Notes: generated from the letters alone by a model not told the origin. Positions 13,461-26,400 are shown, counted from the first letter of the stretch. The stretch is 64,000 nucleotides of DNA from Homalodisca vitripennis (GCF_021130785.1 NC_060212.1:146779501-146843500); one strand, 5' to 3'. A program made the numbers and translations.

Positions 13461-14382
13461 CCTTTTGAGCACCTAGATTTATTGAGTGGGTGTACTGAAA
13501 GGTGCCAGGTATTTTTCTATTGGATGCAACTAAAATTGCCAGCTCTTTTGAAGGCATTTTGCAAGGTTCCAGTAAAAAATTCACAGTTTGATTATTTAAT
13601 AAGCTATCAACATATTATTTTGTAATTTTTCTTTGAAAACTCTGCTCAATTAAAATAAAATAACAAAATTACCATAAAATTAAATTTAAGAATATCAAAA
13701 ATTAACTTACGTCAAAAAATTCCAGAATTTATTTCAATTTCATTTTTCAACTTAATATCATTACCAAAAAAATCATATCCTTTTCTTTGTCCGTATCACT
13801 GGAAAGGGTATTTAATTGTCTATAAATATTGAAAAATATACAGTAGAACCCCTCATATCCGGCCACCACGGGACCGAGCCCCTGGCCGGATAACGATTCG
13901 GCCGGATAAACCATCCTACAGTACACAGCACTTGACGAAACAAAACAATTGTACTGTACTGTACTAACCGCACTGGAAATAATCAACGAACTGTTTACAG
14001 GTTAAACCTATTAGCTCAACTGAGGACAACACAAGAAAATGTAAACAAATAGATACACAAAAATAACGCAAGAGTCGTGGGAGACTAGTGCGTGCAACTG
14101 CGCGTCTGCAAGCCGTGGTAAATAAATTTCGATATTGGCTTCCGGGAAGTGGCCGGATAAACCGAGGTGCGGTAAAACCGAGGCCGGATATGAGGGGTTC
14201 TACTGTATATCATTTTCTTAAATAATGAGCGAGTTATACAACATTTAAGAAACTAATGTCACATTGTTTCCGGTAGCTACGTCAACCAAAAATGTTTATA
14301 TGCGAGTTCTAGATTTAAGTTTTTGATTTTTAGTGATATTTTCCTGAACGTCCGGTAAAATTGGACGTTGGCATGCAATGAG
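13461..14382. mobile_element. TTAA-flanked element interrupted by a pogo-type MITE
   Basis: It is bounded by TTAA at 13457-13460 and 14383-14386. The ends are weakly similar (CCTTTTGAGCACC against CTCATTGCATGCC). An inverted pair AACGTCC-N9-GGACGTT lies inside the right end (14347-14369). Bases 13841-14205 belong to a younger insertion. There is no coding capacity. The weak end match makes the boundaries less sure than for the other TTAA elements. Confidence 0.45.
13841..14205. mobile_element. pogo/Tigger-type MITE, 365 bp
   Basis: The element has perfect 24-bp terminal inverted repeats beginning CAGTAGAACCCCTCATATCC and sits between TA dinucleotides (13839-13840 and 14206-14207). CAGT(A/T)GAACC ends with a TA target are characteristic of pogo/Tigger DNA transposons of the Tc1-mariner superfamily. 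The interior has further GGCCGGATAA repeats and no transposase. The perfect TIRs suggest fairly recent activity. Confidence 0.85.
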
Positions 14383-14386
14383 TTAA

Positions 14387-15183
14387 CATGTTTGAGCAAA
14401 GTACCTTTTTGGAGCCCATTTATTAGCATGAACATTAAAAAAAATAATATCTGAAAAAACTTAGAAAATATTTTTTTAAGGACTTGATTGCTTATAAACT
14501 AAGCGAGTTATAGGGGAAAAACATAAATGTGAATGCACACAAACTTTAAATAGCCAATGTAACTGTGTTACAACTGAAGATTTTGTTAAAGTATTTTGTG
14601 CAAAGTATTAAAAATACACAAAAATGCCCGGACACACTTTATTTATTTTAATTTAATTTTTAAGGATAACTATTGTTGCTAATTTCAATGTAAGGCTTCA
14701 AATGAGCGTGTTACAATCCTAGTTTTCTCAACACTGTAACAAAACAACATAGTTTTGTATGAAGCTCAAAAACAAAAAAATGCCCTCATTTTGTGTATTT
14801 ACCATCAGGTAAATACCCGAGTAAATAACCAATTTATATTTCACTTATCACTGGGTATTCATATCACTAGACATAGCAGCTGTTTTCATTTTTTCCTTGG
14901 ACTTTGTAAGTTCGGAAATTGCTTGTATTTACAATAGACTAGTAGCACATAGTTACCATAGCCTAGTTTTATCCTTTCACCTTGACTGACTCTAGCCAGC
15001 ACTACATTAACATAGGTCTATATACAACACTTTGTAGCATTTTAACTGATAACTAGATCTGTTGTCTGATAAACTGATTAAAAAGATCATCGGCTATAAC
15101 CACAGTTTTGAAAATGTACCTGACCATTGAATACACAAATTTTGTTTTCATTATTTGTTACTATTACTAGATTTTGAAAACAA
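14387..15183. other. Non-coding DNA, nothing recognised
   Basis: AT-rich sequence between two transposon insertions; no exon or repeat end recognised apart from another AACTAAGCGAGTTA phrase near 14499. Confidence 0.45.
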
Positions 15184-15191
15184 TAAAATTA

Positions 15192-15892
15192 GGTACTTTG
15201 GTATTATCTGGAGGCCACAATTTTTGTTAAACAGATTTTCTTAACCAAGGATCTAGTAAACAAATTATTTATTTATTTATTATTATTTCAACGGCATCCG
15301 CCAATATTATTATTAGAAAGAACAGACTTTATTTGACTTACTGTAAAATTTACATGTCATTACGGCAATTGTTTCTTGTTTTCTGTCTCCAGAAAGAAAG
15401 GAATGTTGGCAAGAAGGAGCCACACTGTCCCTATCTACTATTTCTTTTATTAGGGTTTACATTCGTACGTATTATACATAGCGGAGCTCACGTTATTTTA
15501 GTACCAGCTCAGGGTACTCACCAAAAGTGTGGGGGGTGCCGAAGGCCACCACTTTTGACAAAAACACAAAACGCACATCCCTCAAGTTGGTACCAAATTC
15601 AAGTTTTGATCACGTGAGTGCCCATAAAGGTTACCTTTAAATATTTATCATAACCTAATCTAAACCTACTCATATCGTGTAATAACAAGAAGTAGATAGG
15701 GATTTTGTGGCCTACTTCTCGTTGCCATCACTTCCTTGTGGGAGGCAGTAAATAAGAACTGATTGTCATAACAACATGTAATTTTCATAATAAGTCCAAT
15801 AAAGTCTGTTCTCACTAATAATGCAGTTTTTTTAGTTCCCAGTAAGAAAAACTGTTCCAAAAATAGTGGCCTCCAGATAATACTAACGTACT
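15192..15892. mobile_element. Foldback element with long inverted repeats, GGTACTTTGG ends
   Basis: The left end is GGTACTTTGGTATTATCTGG and the right end, reversed, is AGTACGTTAGTATTATCTGG. The two arms (about 15310-15480 and 15660-15835) are inverted copies of each other, both holding AACAGACTTTATT(T/G)GACTTA and CCCTATCTACT. The 8 bp on each side, TAAAATTA and CAAAATTA, differ at one base and look like a target duplication. It is non-coding. Its ends match the 36.7- and 58.5-kb elements over GGTACTTTGG-N-ATTAT, so they probably share a transposase. Confidence 0.7.
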
Positions 15893-16066
15893 CAAAATTA
15901 TTTTATTAATAAATAATGAATATTTATTTATCATCAAATGTCCTGCCAGTCCAATGACGGCATTTCAAAAGGTCAACATATTCTGAGACAAATCTCTATG
16001 AATCCAATATGAAGGGTAATTTTTGTTACATCCAAAACACAAATTTGAATAAGACAACTAATTGGG

Positions 16067-17496
16067 TAGAGTATAATAAGCAAACCAAGTTTTTATAATA
16101 TAGACCTAGTTTAAGTAATATAGACATATATTACTAAACTATGGGTAGGGTACGATAAGCGGACCCGGGTTTTTATATCGGACAATGTAATCATCGATAC
16201 CTAGTATTCGCATTTCAAATCCTAGACTATCAATCGATATAAAAGTATCTATAGTCCTCAATAAAAATCATATGTTTTAAATTAAAATATGGATTTAATA
16301 TTTACAGTAATGAAATAAATTACGAGTATTATAAGCAAAATTAGGAAAACGGAATGATATTTGCTCCTCTCACAGTTGAGTTACTGTTGTTTTTTTCCCA
16401 CAAATTTCACATAATGGATTTTCGGTACGAGTCCAACATGTTGAAGCCACGTAAAACATGTCTTATCATCTTTCAAAGCAATGTCGTGTAGTTTTCTAAA
16501 ATTGACAGCCATTTTTAATAATCAAATGTTATTTATATGTAAAATTGAAATATTACCTTACGTGTATTATATGAAAGTGTTTACAGCTGTTGATATAGAT
16601 TATTTAAGTTATTTGTTCAAAATAATTAATCAGTATCGATTGATTATATCGGTGGTTATGATTAAGTAATATCGTTTGCCAATTTCAATATAAAAAACTG
16701 GGTCCGCTTATCGTACCCTGTACCCCTAAACTATAACTATTGATATAAGCAACCAACCATTACTGATTAATTAATTTGAAAACTTATTAACTCATGTCAT
16801 CTGTATCGACTGTATACACCTTTTCAGATAATAAAGATATTTTACATTTTAAAAAGTGACTTTGTACTTACAATTCAAAATGAGTCAACTTGAAAATCTA
16901 ATAAAATTACATTAAAAGATGACAAAATGTGTTTTCTTAACTTCAAGATGTAGATGTTGTGCCGAATAACCGATTATGTAGAACACTCATAGTCACAGAC
17001 ATGTGGAAGGCATATTTTAGGTTGAGTGAATGTGGTTTTATGCATTTTACCATTATATCAGCAACTGGTGTTAACACTAAATCAAAAGTTCATGGAGGCT
17101 GTGAAATGAAGTTTAAAAAGTGGTATACCAACCGAACTGCCTGCAGATCATCTTTTTAATTATCTTTATAGAGAGGTATGGTTCTAACAATAACGCTTGG
17201 GATAATGCTTCTTGAAGCAATTACCCATTGCTACTAAAAAGAAAACACAAATGGTTCTATAACTATTCTAAATGTTGATTGTGTTATCATTTCATTATTA
17301 TTATATATTTATAACTCCTTTTCTAATTGTTTCTTTAATCGTTACGATTCCTTTATTATTTACAAGATTGATACCGTGTGTATTAAACTAATTATTTTCA
17401 TTTCAACCATGATTGTTATTATGACTATAGATACATTGATAGTCCTGTATTCGATATATGAATATTATGTATATCGGGCCAGTTTATCGTACTCTA
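16067..17496. mobile_element. Outer copy of GGGTAC...AAGCGG-type element
   Basis: The left end TAGAGTATAATAAGCAAACC pairs with TAGAGTACGATAAACTGGCC (right end, reversed). It encloses a second, better-preserved copy of the same type at 16148-16718. A near-perfect palindrome built on TAGTTTAAGTAATATA lies at 16108-16142 between the two left ends. No transposase was seen and no target duplication is clear, so nesting is the simplest reading but not proved. Confidence 0.45.
16148..16718. mobile_element. MITE with GGGTACGATAAGCGGACCC ends
   Basis: The two ends are inverted repeats: GGGTACGATAAGCGGACCC on the left and its exact reverse complement on the right apart from the last base, followed by a matching run of T and TATAT. 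It is 571 bp and non-coding. Related ends occur at 56.84-57.33 kb and 60.46 kb. Confidence 0.7.
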
Positions 17497-20039
17497 ACTA
17501 CTACTAACTTAATTGCTTTTATAGCAAAATTCTGTATTTGATGACAACTATACATTTTAAATAAAATTACATACCCTCCAACCAAATGGTAAATTCAGTC
17601 AATGATGTTACAGCAATAAGTAAAGAAAGGCTGCTATCTAATTCAGCAGAAGCCTACATCATGAGAAACTTTAAACAGAAATGGTAATATTTTTATATAG
17701 TAGCCTTATAATTAATCGGAATGCTAATTATGAATCACTAGTATATCCATATAAAATTGCAGTATGATATTGTGTCATGCTGAGTTGGGGGATTGTCCAC
17801 TCCTAATTGGTTTGTCCATTCATTCATAGATAGGCTACCTGGTTAGTATGAGATAATTTTTTTACCACGAGATTGGGTTGTATATTGGATTGTTGTTATT
17901 AAAACTGGAAATCATGATCAAAACCCTAAATTAGCCAGAACTGCTGGTTTGAGTTAAATTAGGGCACCCATCTAACCAAGGCAATATTGGGGCCATGCCT
18001 GATGGGCATTACAGGTCATCCAACTACTTAGACATAATAAAGTAAATAAACCAGCTTACAGACAAACACAGATTTATGACATGCCATCAGTTTGGAGCTT
18101 TGAGGCATACTCATAAATTAGTAAAGTATTATTTCGTGCGAAAATGGCGGTACCGGCATGCAGATCTCTGTCGAATCACTTATGTGTATACGACTACAAA
18201 CCAATGATAACACATAAACACAGATTAACAATTTAACTTAAATAGACAAATGCTGAATAACTTTGAACTTACCATTTTTTTTGTGCGATATCCGTATCAC
18301 CTTTTACAAGTCAATTGCACTACAAACCTTAACGTCACCTATAACGAGTGGAAGAGAGGGTGTTCACTGCTACCACTGCCAACTAAATCGAGGAAATTAA
18401 CTCTGCAACTGAAATTCATCCGCTAGGTTTTCAACTCTGTGGTACGATTAGTCCCATTGGTGGATTATCCTTCCCCTCCACAACAGACCACTGCTGTAAC
18501 CAATCAAAATGAATTTAACATGTACGATTTCCAAGAAACATTTCCTCAAAAATTACCACGTTATTGCAAAAAATTGTTACTTATAGCACCTAGTTTGACA
18601 CATTATAAACTGTGTAATATTTATTTTTAATATCTGAACTCAAATCGTAAAAAAATAAGATTGAATTTATTTCTTTGATAGGAACTACTTTTTAAACAAC
18701 ACCCAATCAGACTATAAGTCAAACTTTGGAGAATGCACTACTCATTCTGAATTACTTCCTCAAATTTGAAATTATGACATTTATTTGTGGGAATTTTCTT
18801 TAATTTTATTTTGATGTGGTAATTTTTTAGAAATGCAACAAAATATATTTCTTTATATTCTATTTAGAAAGCTTATTTATAAAGCCGGATTAATTATCAT
18901 ATGCAAACGTGAAGAAGTTTCTTCTAATTTCCTCCCGCCACCCCAGTCCCGGAGAAGGAAATTAGTCACCGGCTTGACGTTTCACACTCTGACCAATCGA
19001 GAATACACATGGAGGGATATTACCTTTTATGGTATGGTTATGGAGGGCAGTAAGAATAGTGATTGAATCTACTATCATCGTTACTAAAATTACCTAATCA
19101 ATGGTACTAATCTATTCAGCTGATATAGTCTGCATATTTTAGTACATATTGCTTATTCTTATTTTTCATTAAACGCTCCAAACAAATTTTGCCAATTTTA
19201 TGTTTTATTACGTTTGTTTTGTGTTTTAAACAGCCATTAGTTTTTTATTACCGTAATGACTCTTATAAATATATCAGCGCACCTTTTCTTTTGTAAAATA
19301 TTTTTTCTATATTCATCCCCGAAAATTACATAAACTTACAGGGCCGGTTATACCCTGAGCGGTAGTGCCTTCACCCACTGCAATCTTACAGTAGGCCGTA
19401 GAATAGATAAAGGTTTTGGCACATATCCGACAATACCTATGCAATATGATATGTCTCTTAACTGCATTCTCTCATCTCATTGTTAAATGATTCTTCCTCT
19501 AATCCTCCTGAGAAAAAATAATAAAAACTTATTGTCACGAAAAGTGTGCCTGTATTCATATTACGGGTCAGTGCGGCCTCGAGCTTCAAATTGTGATATT
19601 TTGAAACAACCAGAGAAGTCGTTTTAGGCCTGTCTATTTCAGTTATTGGGTTAGTAATACTTTTCTTAGTATAAATGTGCTTAAAAATATAGAAATCTGA
19701 AAAAAGACAAATTAATATATCAGATTATAAAACCTAGCTTTTTTATTGGTTTGCATATAGAGAGGGTTTATTACCAGTGATATAAATGAAAAATAAATGT
19801 AGTTAATTCATGTCATAAAATGCAGCACTTAGAAAGAGACATAATATATCTATGCACATCACTAAGCAGATGACAAGGATTTGGAGTTTTAATTGGTTTG
19901 ACATTTTACAAAGTGATACCATCCACTGGGATATAACAAGAAGTGGTAAGTAATTAATCCATATTATATTTTGTCTCTAATATTAATTAAATGACTACTT
20001 TAATTTGTTGTCATTTAAGAGATATTCACTCCCTGTTGG
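17497..20039. other. Non-coding DNA with unclassified repeat fragments
   Basis: No exon is supported. A GC-richer phrase, CAGGGCCGGTTATACCCTGA, near 19340 resembles the ends of dispersed repeats but has no partner here. Confidence 0.4.
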
Positions 20040-21060
20040 TGCCCTCCAGTCTGTCATCAAGAATACAAAAAGTCTTGCAGTCTGTGAGATTAATTGTATT
20101 CCAGTATTCATCATGAAAGATAAAAACCAATATTCTTGCTAAAGACCTTTTTTTAGATGAGGTTTAATAATAATACAATCTCCCTCCATTTGGAAGGCTG
20201 TGGTAGTCATACTGATTTCAAAAAAGGCTCATCCACTCTAATTTTAGACCAGTTTCTGTGTAGGAATTGTACCAAAAATATTTAAAAAATATTGATGCAG
20301 TTTACTTCGTTCTTTTCTTGAGTTTGCCAATTTATCTAAGGTTGATAGCTTGCAAAAAGCGCATGACAAGTACTCACATCACCTATTTTTGAGGAAACTC
20401 CCTGCTTTTTAATTACTCCTAATCTTATTCACTACATCAAATCCTACATTTTTGAAAGAACAATGGTTTAAGATTTGATAGAGTCAGTGATGTAACAGGA
20501 ACTTTGGGAGTGGGGGTGAATCTGATCTAAGAGTACATCACTTGGAGAATATGATATAAATCTTTAAAAAAAAAAACAAAAAATTAATTGGAGCTTTTGG
20601 GGAAGGTCTTATCCACCTTATCCCCCCCCCCACCTTAGTTATGCCATTGAATGGAGTGTATTCTGAGTTTTGTTGCCATTTCAGTACTGGCTCAAGGCTC
20701 CAATTTGTGGCCCTTTGTTCATGTTGAAATGCTAGAACATCTACCCTGAAGTGTGAAATCCACCTTTATGCTGATTATATCAAAATCATTCTACTAAATT
20801 GTGAAGGCAACATACCATTAAATTTAGTTCTTTAATTACACATTAATTCAGCTTATGTTGGGTTGAAATCAATAACATGCTCCCTGAATATCAGCAAAAC
20901 GGCAGTAGTTATCTTTGCTCTTAAAACATATTCTTCACATATTTAATGAGATCAAAATATATTCATATGAGGCAGTAGGGTTGAGAGAAAGCACATTGTA
21001 CAGGATCCTGATATTTAAAAAAATTCCAAGTTTGATTTTAGCTGAACATGTAAGCAGTGT
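20040..21060 (+). pseudogene. Decayed LINE reverse transcriptase
   Basis: Several frames contain fragments in the order expected of a non-LTR reverse transcriptase: a P-S-I-W-K-A-V-V-V-I-like block near 20182, a decayed YADD-type block (HLYADYIKII) near 20760, then NISKTAVVIF near 20890, followed by a segment resembling the D-L-G-V region. Frames are broken many times. It is too degraded to place in a clade; Jockey/CR1-like is a guess. An internal repeat at 20483-20656 is listed separately. Confidence 0.5.
20483..20656. repeat. Short element with TAAC and poly-G/poly-C inverted ends
   Basis: It starts CAGTGATGTAACAGGA with a G-rich run and ends with a C-run and TTAGTTATGCCATTG, an imperfect inverted match. 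It lies within the decayed LINE, and the pattern recurs more weakly at 33936-34160. It is probably a small non-autonomous transposon. Confidence 0.35.
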
Positions 21061-21073
21061 TGTTTTAAAGCCA

Positions 21074-21075
<2 letters not shown>

Positions 21076-21121
<46 letters not shown>
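21076..21121. repeat. (AT)n microsatellite
   Basis: About 23 uninterrupted AT units. Open frames of alternating Ile-Tyr across it are artefacts. Confidence 0.98.
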
Positions 21122-21124
<3 letters not shown>

Positions 21125-21329
21125 TGCTCATCAACTTGTTTTAAGGTCAAAATTTCCTTTCGGTTTGAACATTCGTTAATTTCTTAAATTTTTTACTCTT
21201 TGGTATTTGTGATAAAACATCAGCTGTGAGGTATTTTTCGCCTGTTTATTATTCTATTTCAGTTCATTTTCTTGTTTGTATTTAGTTAGTTTCATTATTT
21301 AATTTTGTAAATATTTATACACTGTTATC

Positions 21330-21400
21330 TGAAGAAGTATGCTGACATACGAAAATTAATAAAAAGAGTTTACCAATATTTGGTTTTTTATTTCTACATG
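21330..21400 (+). repeat. Possible retroelement 3' end
   Basis: CTGAAGAAG near 21332 followed by GACATACGAAAA and AATAAAAAGAGTTTACCAA is the layout seen at the 3' ends of some Penelope-like and LINE elements. It lies between two (AT)n tracts and downstream of a decayed reverse transcriptase. The assignment is a guess from this short motif. Confidence 0.3.
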
Positions 21401-21414
21401 AAGAGAATACATAT

Positions 21415-21416
<2 letters not shown>

Positions 21417-21471
<55 letters not shown>
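21417..21471. repeat. (AT)n microsatellite
   Basis: About 27 uninterrupted AT units, 300 bp from the first tract. Confidence 0.98.
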
Positions 21472-21474
<3 letters not shown>

Positions 21475-23600
21475 ACAGGTCTTATGATGTGGATCACCTA
21501 ATATTTGTAAAACAGATAATTATATGATGCATTCATTACATATCCTTGGTCTGAAGCTATCTTGAGTATGCCAACGTCATACTTTTCATGGATGATCTGG
21601 AAGTTTCCTGAGTTGGTCTAAGTAGATGTAGGAAAGGAGCTATGACATATTGACCTTTCAACTTCTCATAATGTGGTATAGGCAAATCCTGGGGAGGGGC
21701 CAAGGCCCTCTCCATTATTAAAAGTACATGTTTTTATAAAAAAAAGTGTTTTTGCATTGTAACTATAAAAATAAAATAAACTTAACTTAATAAAATAAAT
21801 TCTGAGTATGAGTACATTTCTAAACCCTTTATTTTGTTGTTGTATCAAAATGCAAAATTTCCTGGCACAGTAACGATAGTGGTAAACTAAAACCACGGTG
21901 GTCCCTTCCGAAAATCAGTACAGTACTGTATCCGCCCCTTGCTTGTTTGTCTATAGTTTCCTATGAAGCATGGTCACAGCCTATCAAGGAATATTATACA
22001 TTACTTTAGGGATGTACTTTCACATGAAATATCCATTTTGCTAGTGCTGTATGTTGAAATACAAATTCTGATAAAATGAACTGGGATCAAAATAACTTTT
22101 AGCAATCTTAAGAGTTTTTTAAAAACAAATTTTGGCAGGTATTTTGTGAAAGAAATTACATATATCCTATACATACTCTCACTCATGTCTTGTTAATTAA
22201 TTTTCTTAAATGTAGCATGTTGGCTTTGGTTGTTTTAGATACTCCATTTTTCTAGAGTTCTTCTAAAAGGGAGTCATTGTTCAATAGGAGGTAAGTTTTA
22301 GAGGCAAGAGTGGGAGCCTTACTAATATATAATTTCTTAATGGATCTTTAAGAAAGTCGATGTAGAATTTCTAAAAGGAAAGTAAAGATAATTTTCTACA
22401 CTACTACTCCACACTTTGCGGTTGGTTGAGTTTTCACCCTAGAAGTAACAATGTTGAACTTTTCACAGTGGCAACTTGTTGTTTGGCTCTTTGCAAGCTA
22501 TATCTAAAAGTATAGAAAATAACAAAGTTTTTATACTTGCCTTAGTTTTGAAACTGATTTTAAAAATATTTGAACTTCTTTGTTATGATACAATTATGTG
22601 TTTTATTTACTTTTAGTTACGCTCATTATATGTAAACCAAAAAGAATTTTAGAACAACTAAAGTTTTAAAATTAGCCATATGAGAAAGTTTGTAAATGTT
22701 TTGAACAAAATTATTAAGTTAAATAAAAATATTGCAGCTGAGAAACTGGTAAATTATTACTTCTAATACATGTCAAAAATAGCAAGTTATGCAACATTTT
22801 ATATACAGCTATGAATGAAAACGATTTATGCAACCAATCATATTGTTTTAAGAAAAAGACTACATACTACATATAATCTGTACCAGTAAATTATTATAAC
22901 ATTTTTAGATCATAATATTGAAATATTTTCCACGGACATTATGAGTAAACATATTATGCAAGAGCAATTAAATATTTTATTACAAACTATATAAAAAGTT
23001 ACATGAAGTGAAATTGGAATAGTTTATACATTTTAGTTATCTCCACAAATACAGCAAATAACAAGGTTTTTCATCAATCAATTATTATTAGCTTTTAATG
23101 ATTGTAAAACAAAAGTGAATTATATTGAAACATTTAGCATATCTTCCTGTGTTTATTAGTAATAGAATATGTGTCTAAATATAATTAAGTACAAAAATGC
23201 TTTACAAATTTATTTATTATAAACAAGTTTTGCCAGTGACAAAACATTTATGACTCAAGATTACTCTTTACCACTTACGGGGTAACTCAAATTGATATGA
23301 ATGTTCTAAAAATTAATATTATCCATGGATAGTTCATAGCACCTTTGTGGCCAATAGACCAGAACCTTAAGCTGTAAGATTTCAGGTGCCAGGTACTTCA
23401 AAATGCTGAAAGTTTTAAAAGTAGAGAGAGTTTGTAGAAGTCTTAAGTTGCCATGGATCGGATGTTGAAGGGAAGATTATGAAATCTGGAAGAACCGTTT
23501 TCTTGTCAGCTTTCTTTAAAGCAGTATAGAACAGAAATAGAAACACTTCTTTATTGAGGAGAAATTAGGATCATATGGTCCTTTCTCACATTTAACCCCT
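21472..23600. other. AT-rich non-coding DNA, nothing recognised
   Basis: No exon, repeat end or RNA gene is supported. Confidence 0.5.
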
Positions 23601-23699
23601 TAAACAAAAAACAATCTTAATATTACAAAATAAGGCTTATCTAACTAAAACTTACTAACACAGTATTCCATTCACATAGTCACGATTCAAAGAGTAGGC

Positions 23700-24034
23700 C
23701 CGCCATGATTATCCGGTCCAGGCATCTTAATCTCAGCTCCGCCAAAACTGCTCCCAATTTGTTTGACAGAATCTAGTTAGGAGTTCAATAATCTACAGGC
23801 AGTAACAGTGAAAGATCGGTTATAGATTGTGGTTCTGTGTATTGGAATTCTGAGACTTAGTGCACCAGACCGAGTTTTTCTTGTGCCATTCCCTGCCAAA
23901 AACTGGAAGTTTTCAGATACATATTTTGGTGTATCTGTATTAATAATAGAATACAACAATGACAAATGCAATTCGATCCTGAATTGCCTAATTTTGATGG
24001 CTGTATAAAATATGGCATAACATGATCCCTTCAA
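23700..24034 (-). pseudogene. LINE reverse transcriptase C-terminal remnant
   Basis: An 85-residue minus-strand frame (24034-23777) ends with LRIPIHRTTIYNRSFTVTACRLLNS, preceded by YVSENFQFL and TRSGA. This is the order of the C-terminal region of Jockey/CR1-type reverse transcriptases (THR-type arginine block, then SFTV..IRLWNSLP), with a stop where LP would follow. No catalytic domain is attached, so it is a fragment. Confidence 0.55.
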
Positions 24035-24321
24035 CGTAAATCAAACAGAAAGCGAATACAGTAATTTTGTGCTATTTGCTTTTGATATCTTGGAAACAAA
24101 AGTACCTATTGACTTGAAATTGTCCATGAGGCTTCATTTCCATATGAGAAACACTGAGTTCCATGATGGTGCATTCCATGGGATTTTGATGAGCATTAGT
24201 GAATATTTTTACTTTGGTCTTAACTGTCAACTATTGCAAAATATAGTTAGGCCAAAATTTCATTGCTTTTGTAGTGGTGAAAATAATTTTCATTCAACAA
24301 GGACTTAATTTATAAGTTAAT

Positions 24322-24560
24322 TGAAGAGATTTCTAGTGCTGAACTGAGGCTTGAAAACTACTCTGTATATAGACTGGACAGATTGTCATCCCCACAAGTA
24401 TAAAGAAATCGGGTGGAGGTGTCCTGATTGCGGTAAAGAAATGGTACTCCTCACGGCTTATCTCCATTGATGAACCATTAGTTTAAACCATTTTTGTTGC
24501 TTTGAGGAGTGTAGTTCTCAGTTCTGCTCCTTAAATTCTACCCGATGCTGATTACTCCCA
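24322..24560 (+). pseudogene. LINE AP-endonuclease remnant
   Basis: One frame gives ELRLENYSVYRLDRLSS, then after a frame change KSGGGVLIAVKKW and E-P-L-V. NYSVYR.DR followed by GGGVLIAV is the signature of the apurinic endonuclease domain of non-LTR retrotransposons. Two in-frame stops follow. Orientation is opposite to the fragment at 23.7-24.0 kb, so they are separate insertions. Confidence 0.6.
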
Positions 24561-24689
24561 ACACATCCAACATCATTTTATAGCGAATCTGTGTGTAGAC
24601 TTTTATTATTAAACTCTGATATGAAACCAAATTTCATGATAAAAAATGTGAATGTATCATATGGCAAGGTATCTCGAGAAAGATTTCAT

Positions 24690-25031
24690 CTGTAGACTGA
24701 AAATTTTTGCACCATGACAATGCACCTGCTCACGCTTCATTGCTTGTTCATGAATGTTTGACCAAAAAGAGTACTGTAAAGATACCTCAGCTTCCATATT
24801 CTTCAGTTATGGCTCCATGTGACTTTTTTATTTTCAAAAATAAAGGGAACCTTAAAGGGTTTTTGTTTTACAGGCATAAATAACATTAAAAGTGCATGGC
24901 TGAAAAAGCTAAAGGCTATCCCAAAGATCGAGTTTGAGAAGAGTTTTGAGGATTGGAAGAAGTGCCGGCACAAGTGCACAATATCTAATAGGGACTATTT
25001 TGAACGTAACAATATAAATGTAGATGAATAA
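24690..25031 (+). pseudogene. mariner transposase C-terminal half, decayed
   Basis: The segment reads HDNAPAHASLLVHECL, then LPYSSVMAPCDFFIFKN, then after a stop GTLKGFCFTG, LKAIPKIEFEKSFEDWKKC and DYFERNNINVDE before TAA at 25029-25031. These are the second catalytic Asp (HDNAPAH), third catalytic Asp (APCDFF) and C-terminal blocks of mariner transposases (D,D34D). The N-terminal half is absent and no TIR was identified. Confidence 0.85.
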
Positions 25032-25034
25032 ATA

Positions 25035-26400
25035 TTTTCTAAAAAATTAAAACTCACATTATTATTGAACATATATTGTATCTGTCCACAAAACATTTTC
25101 ACAATGAAATGAGTATAGACTTAAAATTTTGAATGCAACTTTAGTGAAGCCTTTACCTTGCAGTACCTTGTTACTGTAAACCAAATCCTTAAAAGATTTA
25201 TAGTTTTTTAGTTCCCTTTTGATCTGTATCATATCAAGCTTGTTTATTCCTAATATTGCAATTTGGTAATTTCTTCCTACTTACCTTTTTTAATAACTGT
25301 ACAAAACTGACTGCACAGCTGCCAAGTCTTAACTGGGACAATAATAAAAGGAAGGCAATCAATTGGTAAAGGGCAGGTATGTTGGACCTGCATGAAGAAT
25401 AAGGACAACCCTTTTTGTAAGAAAGCACAAGACATAAATAGATAATCAGATTTTTATTAGATTTTAAAAATCATAAATTGACAAAGCCAGTAAAATTATA
25501 CAGTTTAATAACAATAAATAATAATTGAAAGTTTGTAAACATAAAAAATAAATCTGAAATATAGAACAATTTGAATAAAATTATACATCATGATCAAACT
25601 TATTTAAATCACTGCCGTTTATAAATAAATCAAGGTAAAATTATTTTGAATAAACATAAAAATTCCTAACAAGATCATTTAATATTTACATATTGGATAT
25701 AAAAAGAAAACCACCTGATATAAGAGAGAGTTGACCAAAATTGAATCCAACAGAATTTTATAATATGTAAAAATTTATTTACACAATTTTACAATATTGA
25801 TGCATACCTAAATAAACATAATTTTTAGGTATAATTCCATCCAAATATCTAATTTAGTACTTATTTCTTAATTTAGTTAGTACTTAACACTGAATTAAAC
25901 ATTTTCAGTTTAGTAAGCAAAATATAATCATGTAATCTATAATGTGTATTTAATTACACATAAAATAATGTTCAATTTAAACAGAGATAAAATGTTAGTT
26001 TCAAAAATAAATCTTCATGGGTTAATGCAATTGTTGATTTATTGCAATTGAGAATACAGATCCAAGTCAATAAGTTAGATTAATAAACTCTAAATCTATG
26101 TTAACAATAATTGATCCAATCCCTCTACAGCACACTAGTATATGACAAATGATTTAAGATTACATGCAATATTCGGGACTTAATTTATATCCTTCTTTTA
26201 AAACTATCCTGATAATATATAGATCCTTGAGTATTTGTTAGGTATGAAATTAATGAAGGTTTCAACATAAAAATGGGTAGAAAGAACACAAATTGTTACT
26301 ATATCCACAAAGTAATCATATAAACTTGTGCATTGAACTACCACCAATCTATTGTTTGTTTGTGGTTACAAGGACAGTAAACTGACTGCCTAATGCATGT
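25035..26400. other. AT-rich non-coding DNA, nothing recognised
   Basis: Very AT-rich with short random frames only. Confidence 0.5.

Noticed and set aside
20915..21497. Frames with long alternating Ile-Tyr runs
   Set aside because: These are translations of (AT)n microsatellites.
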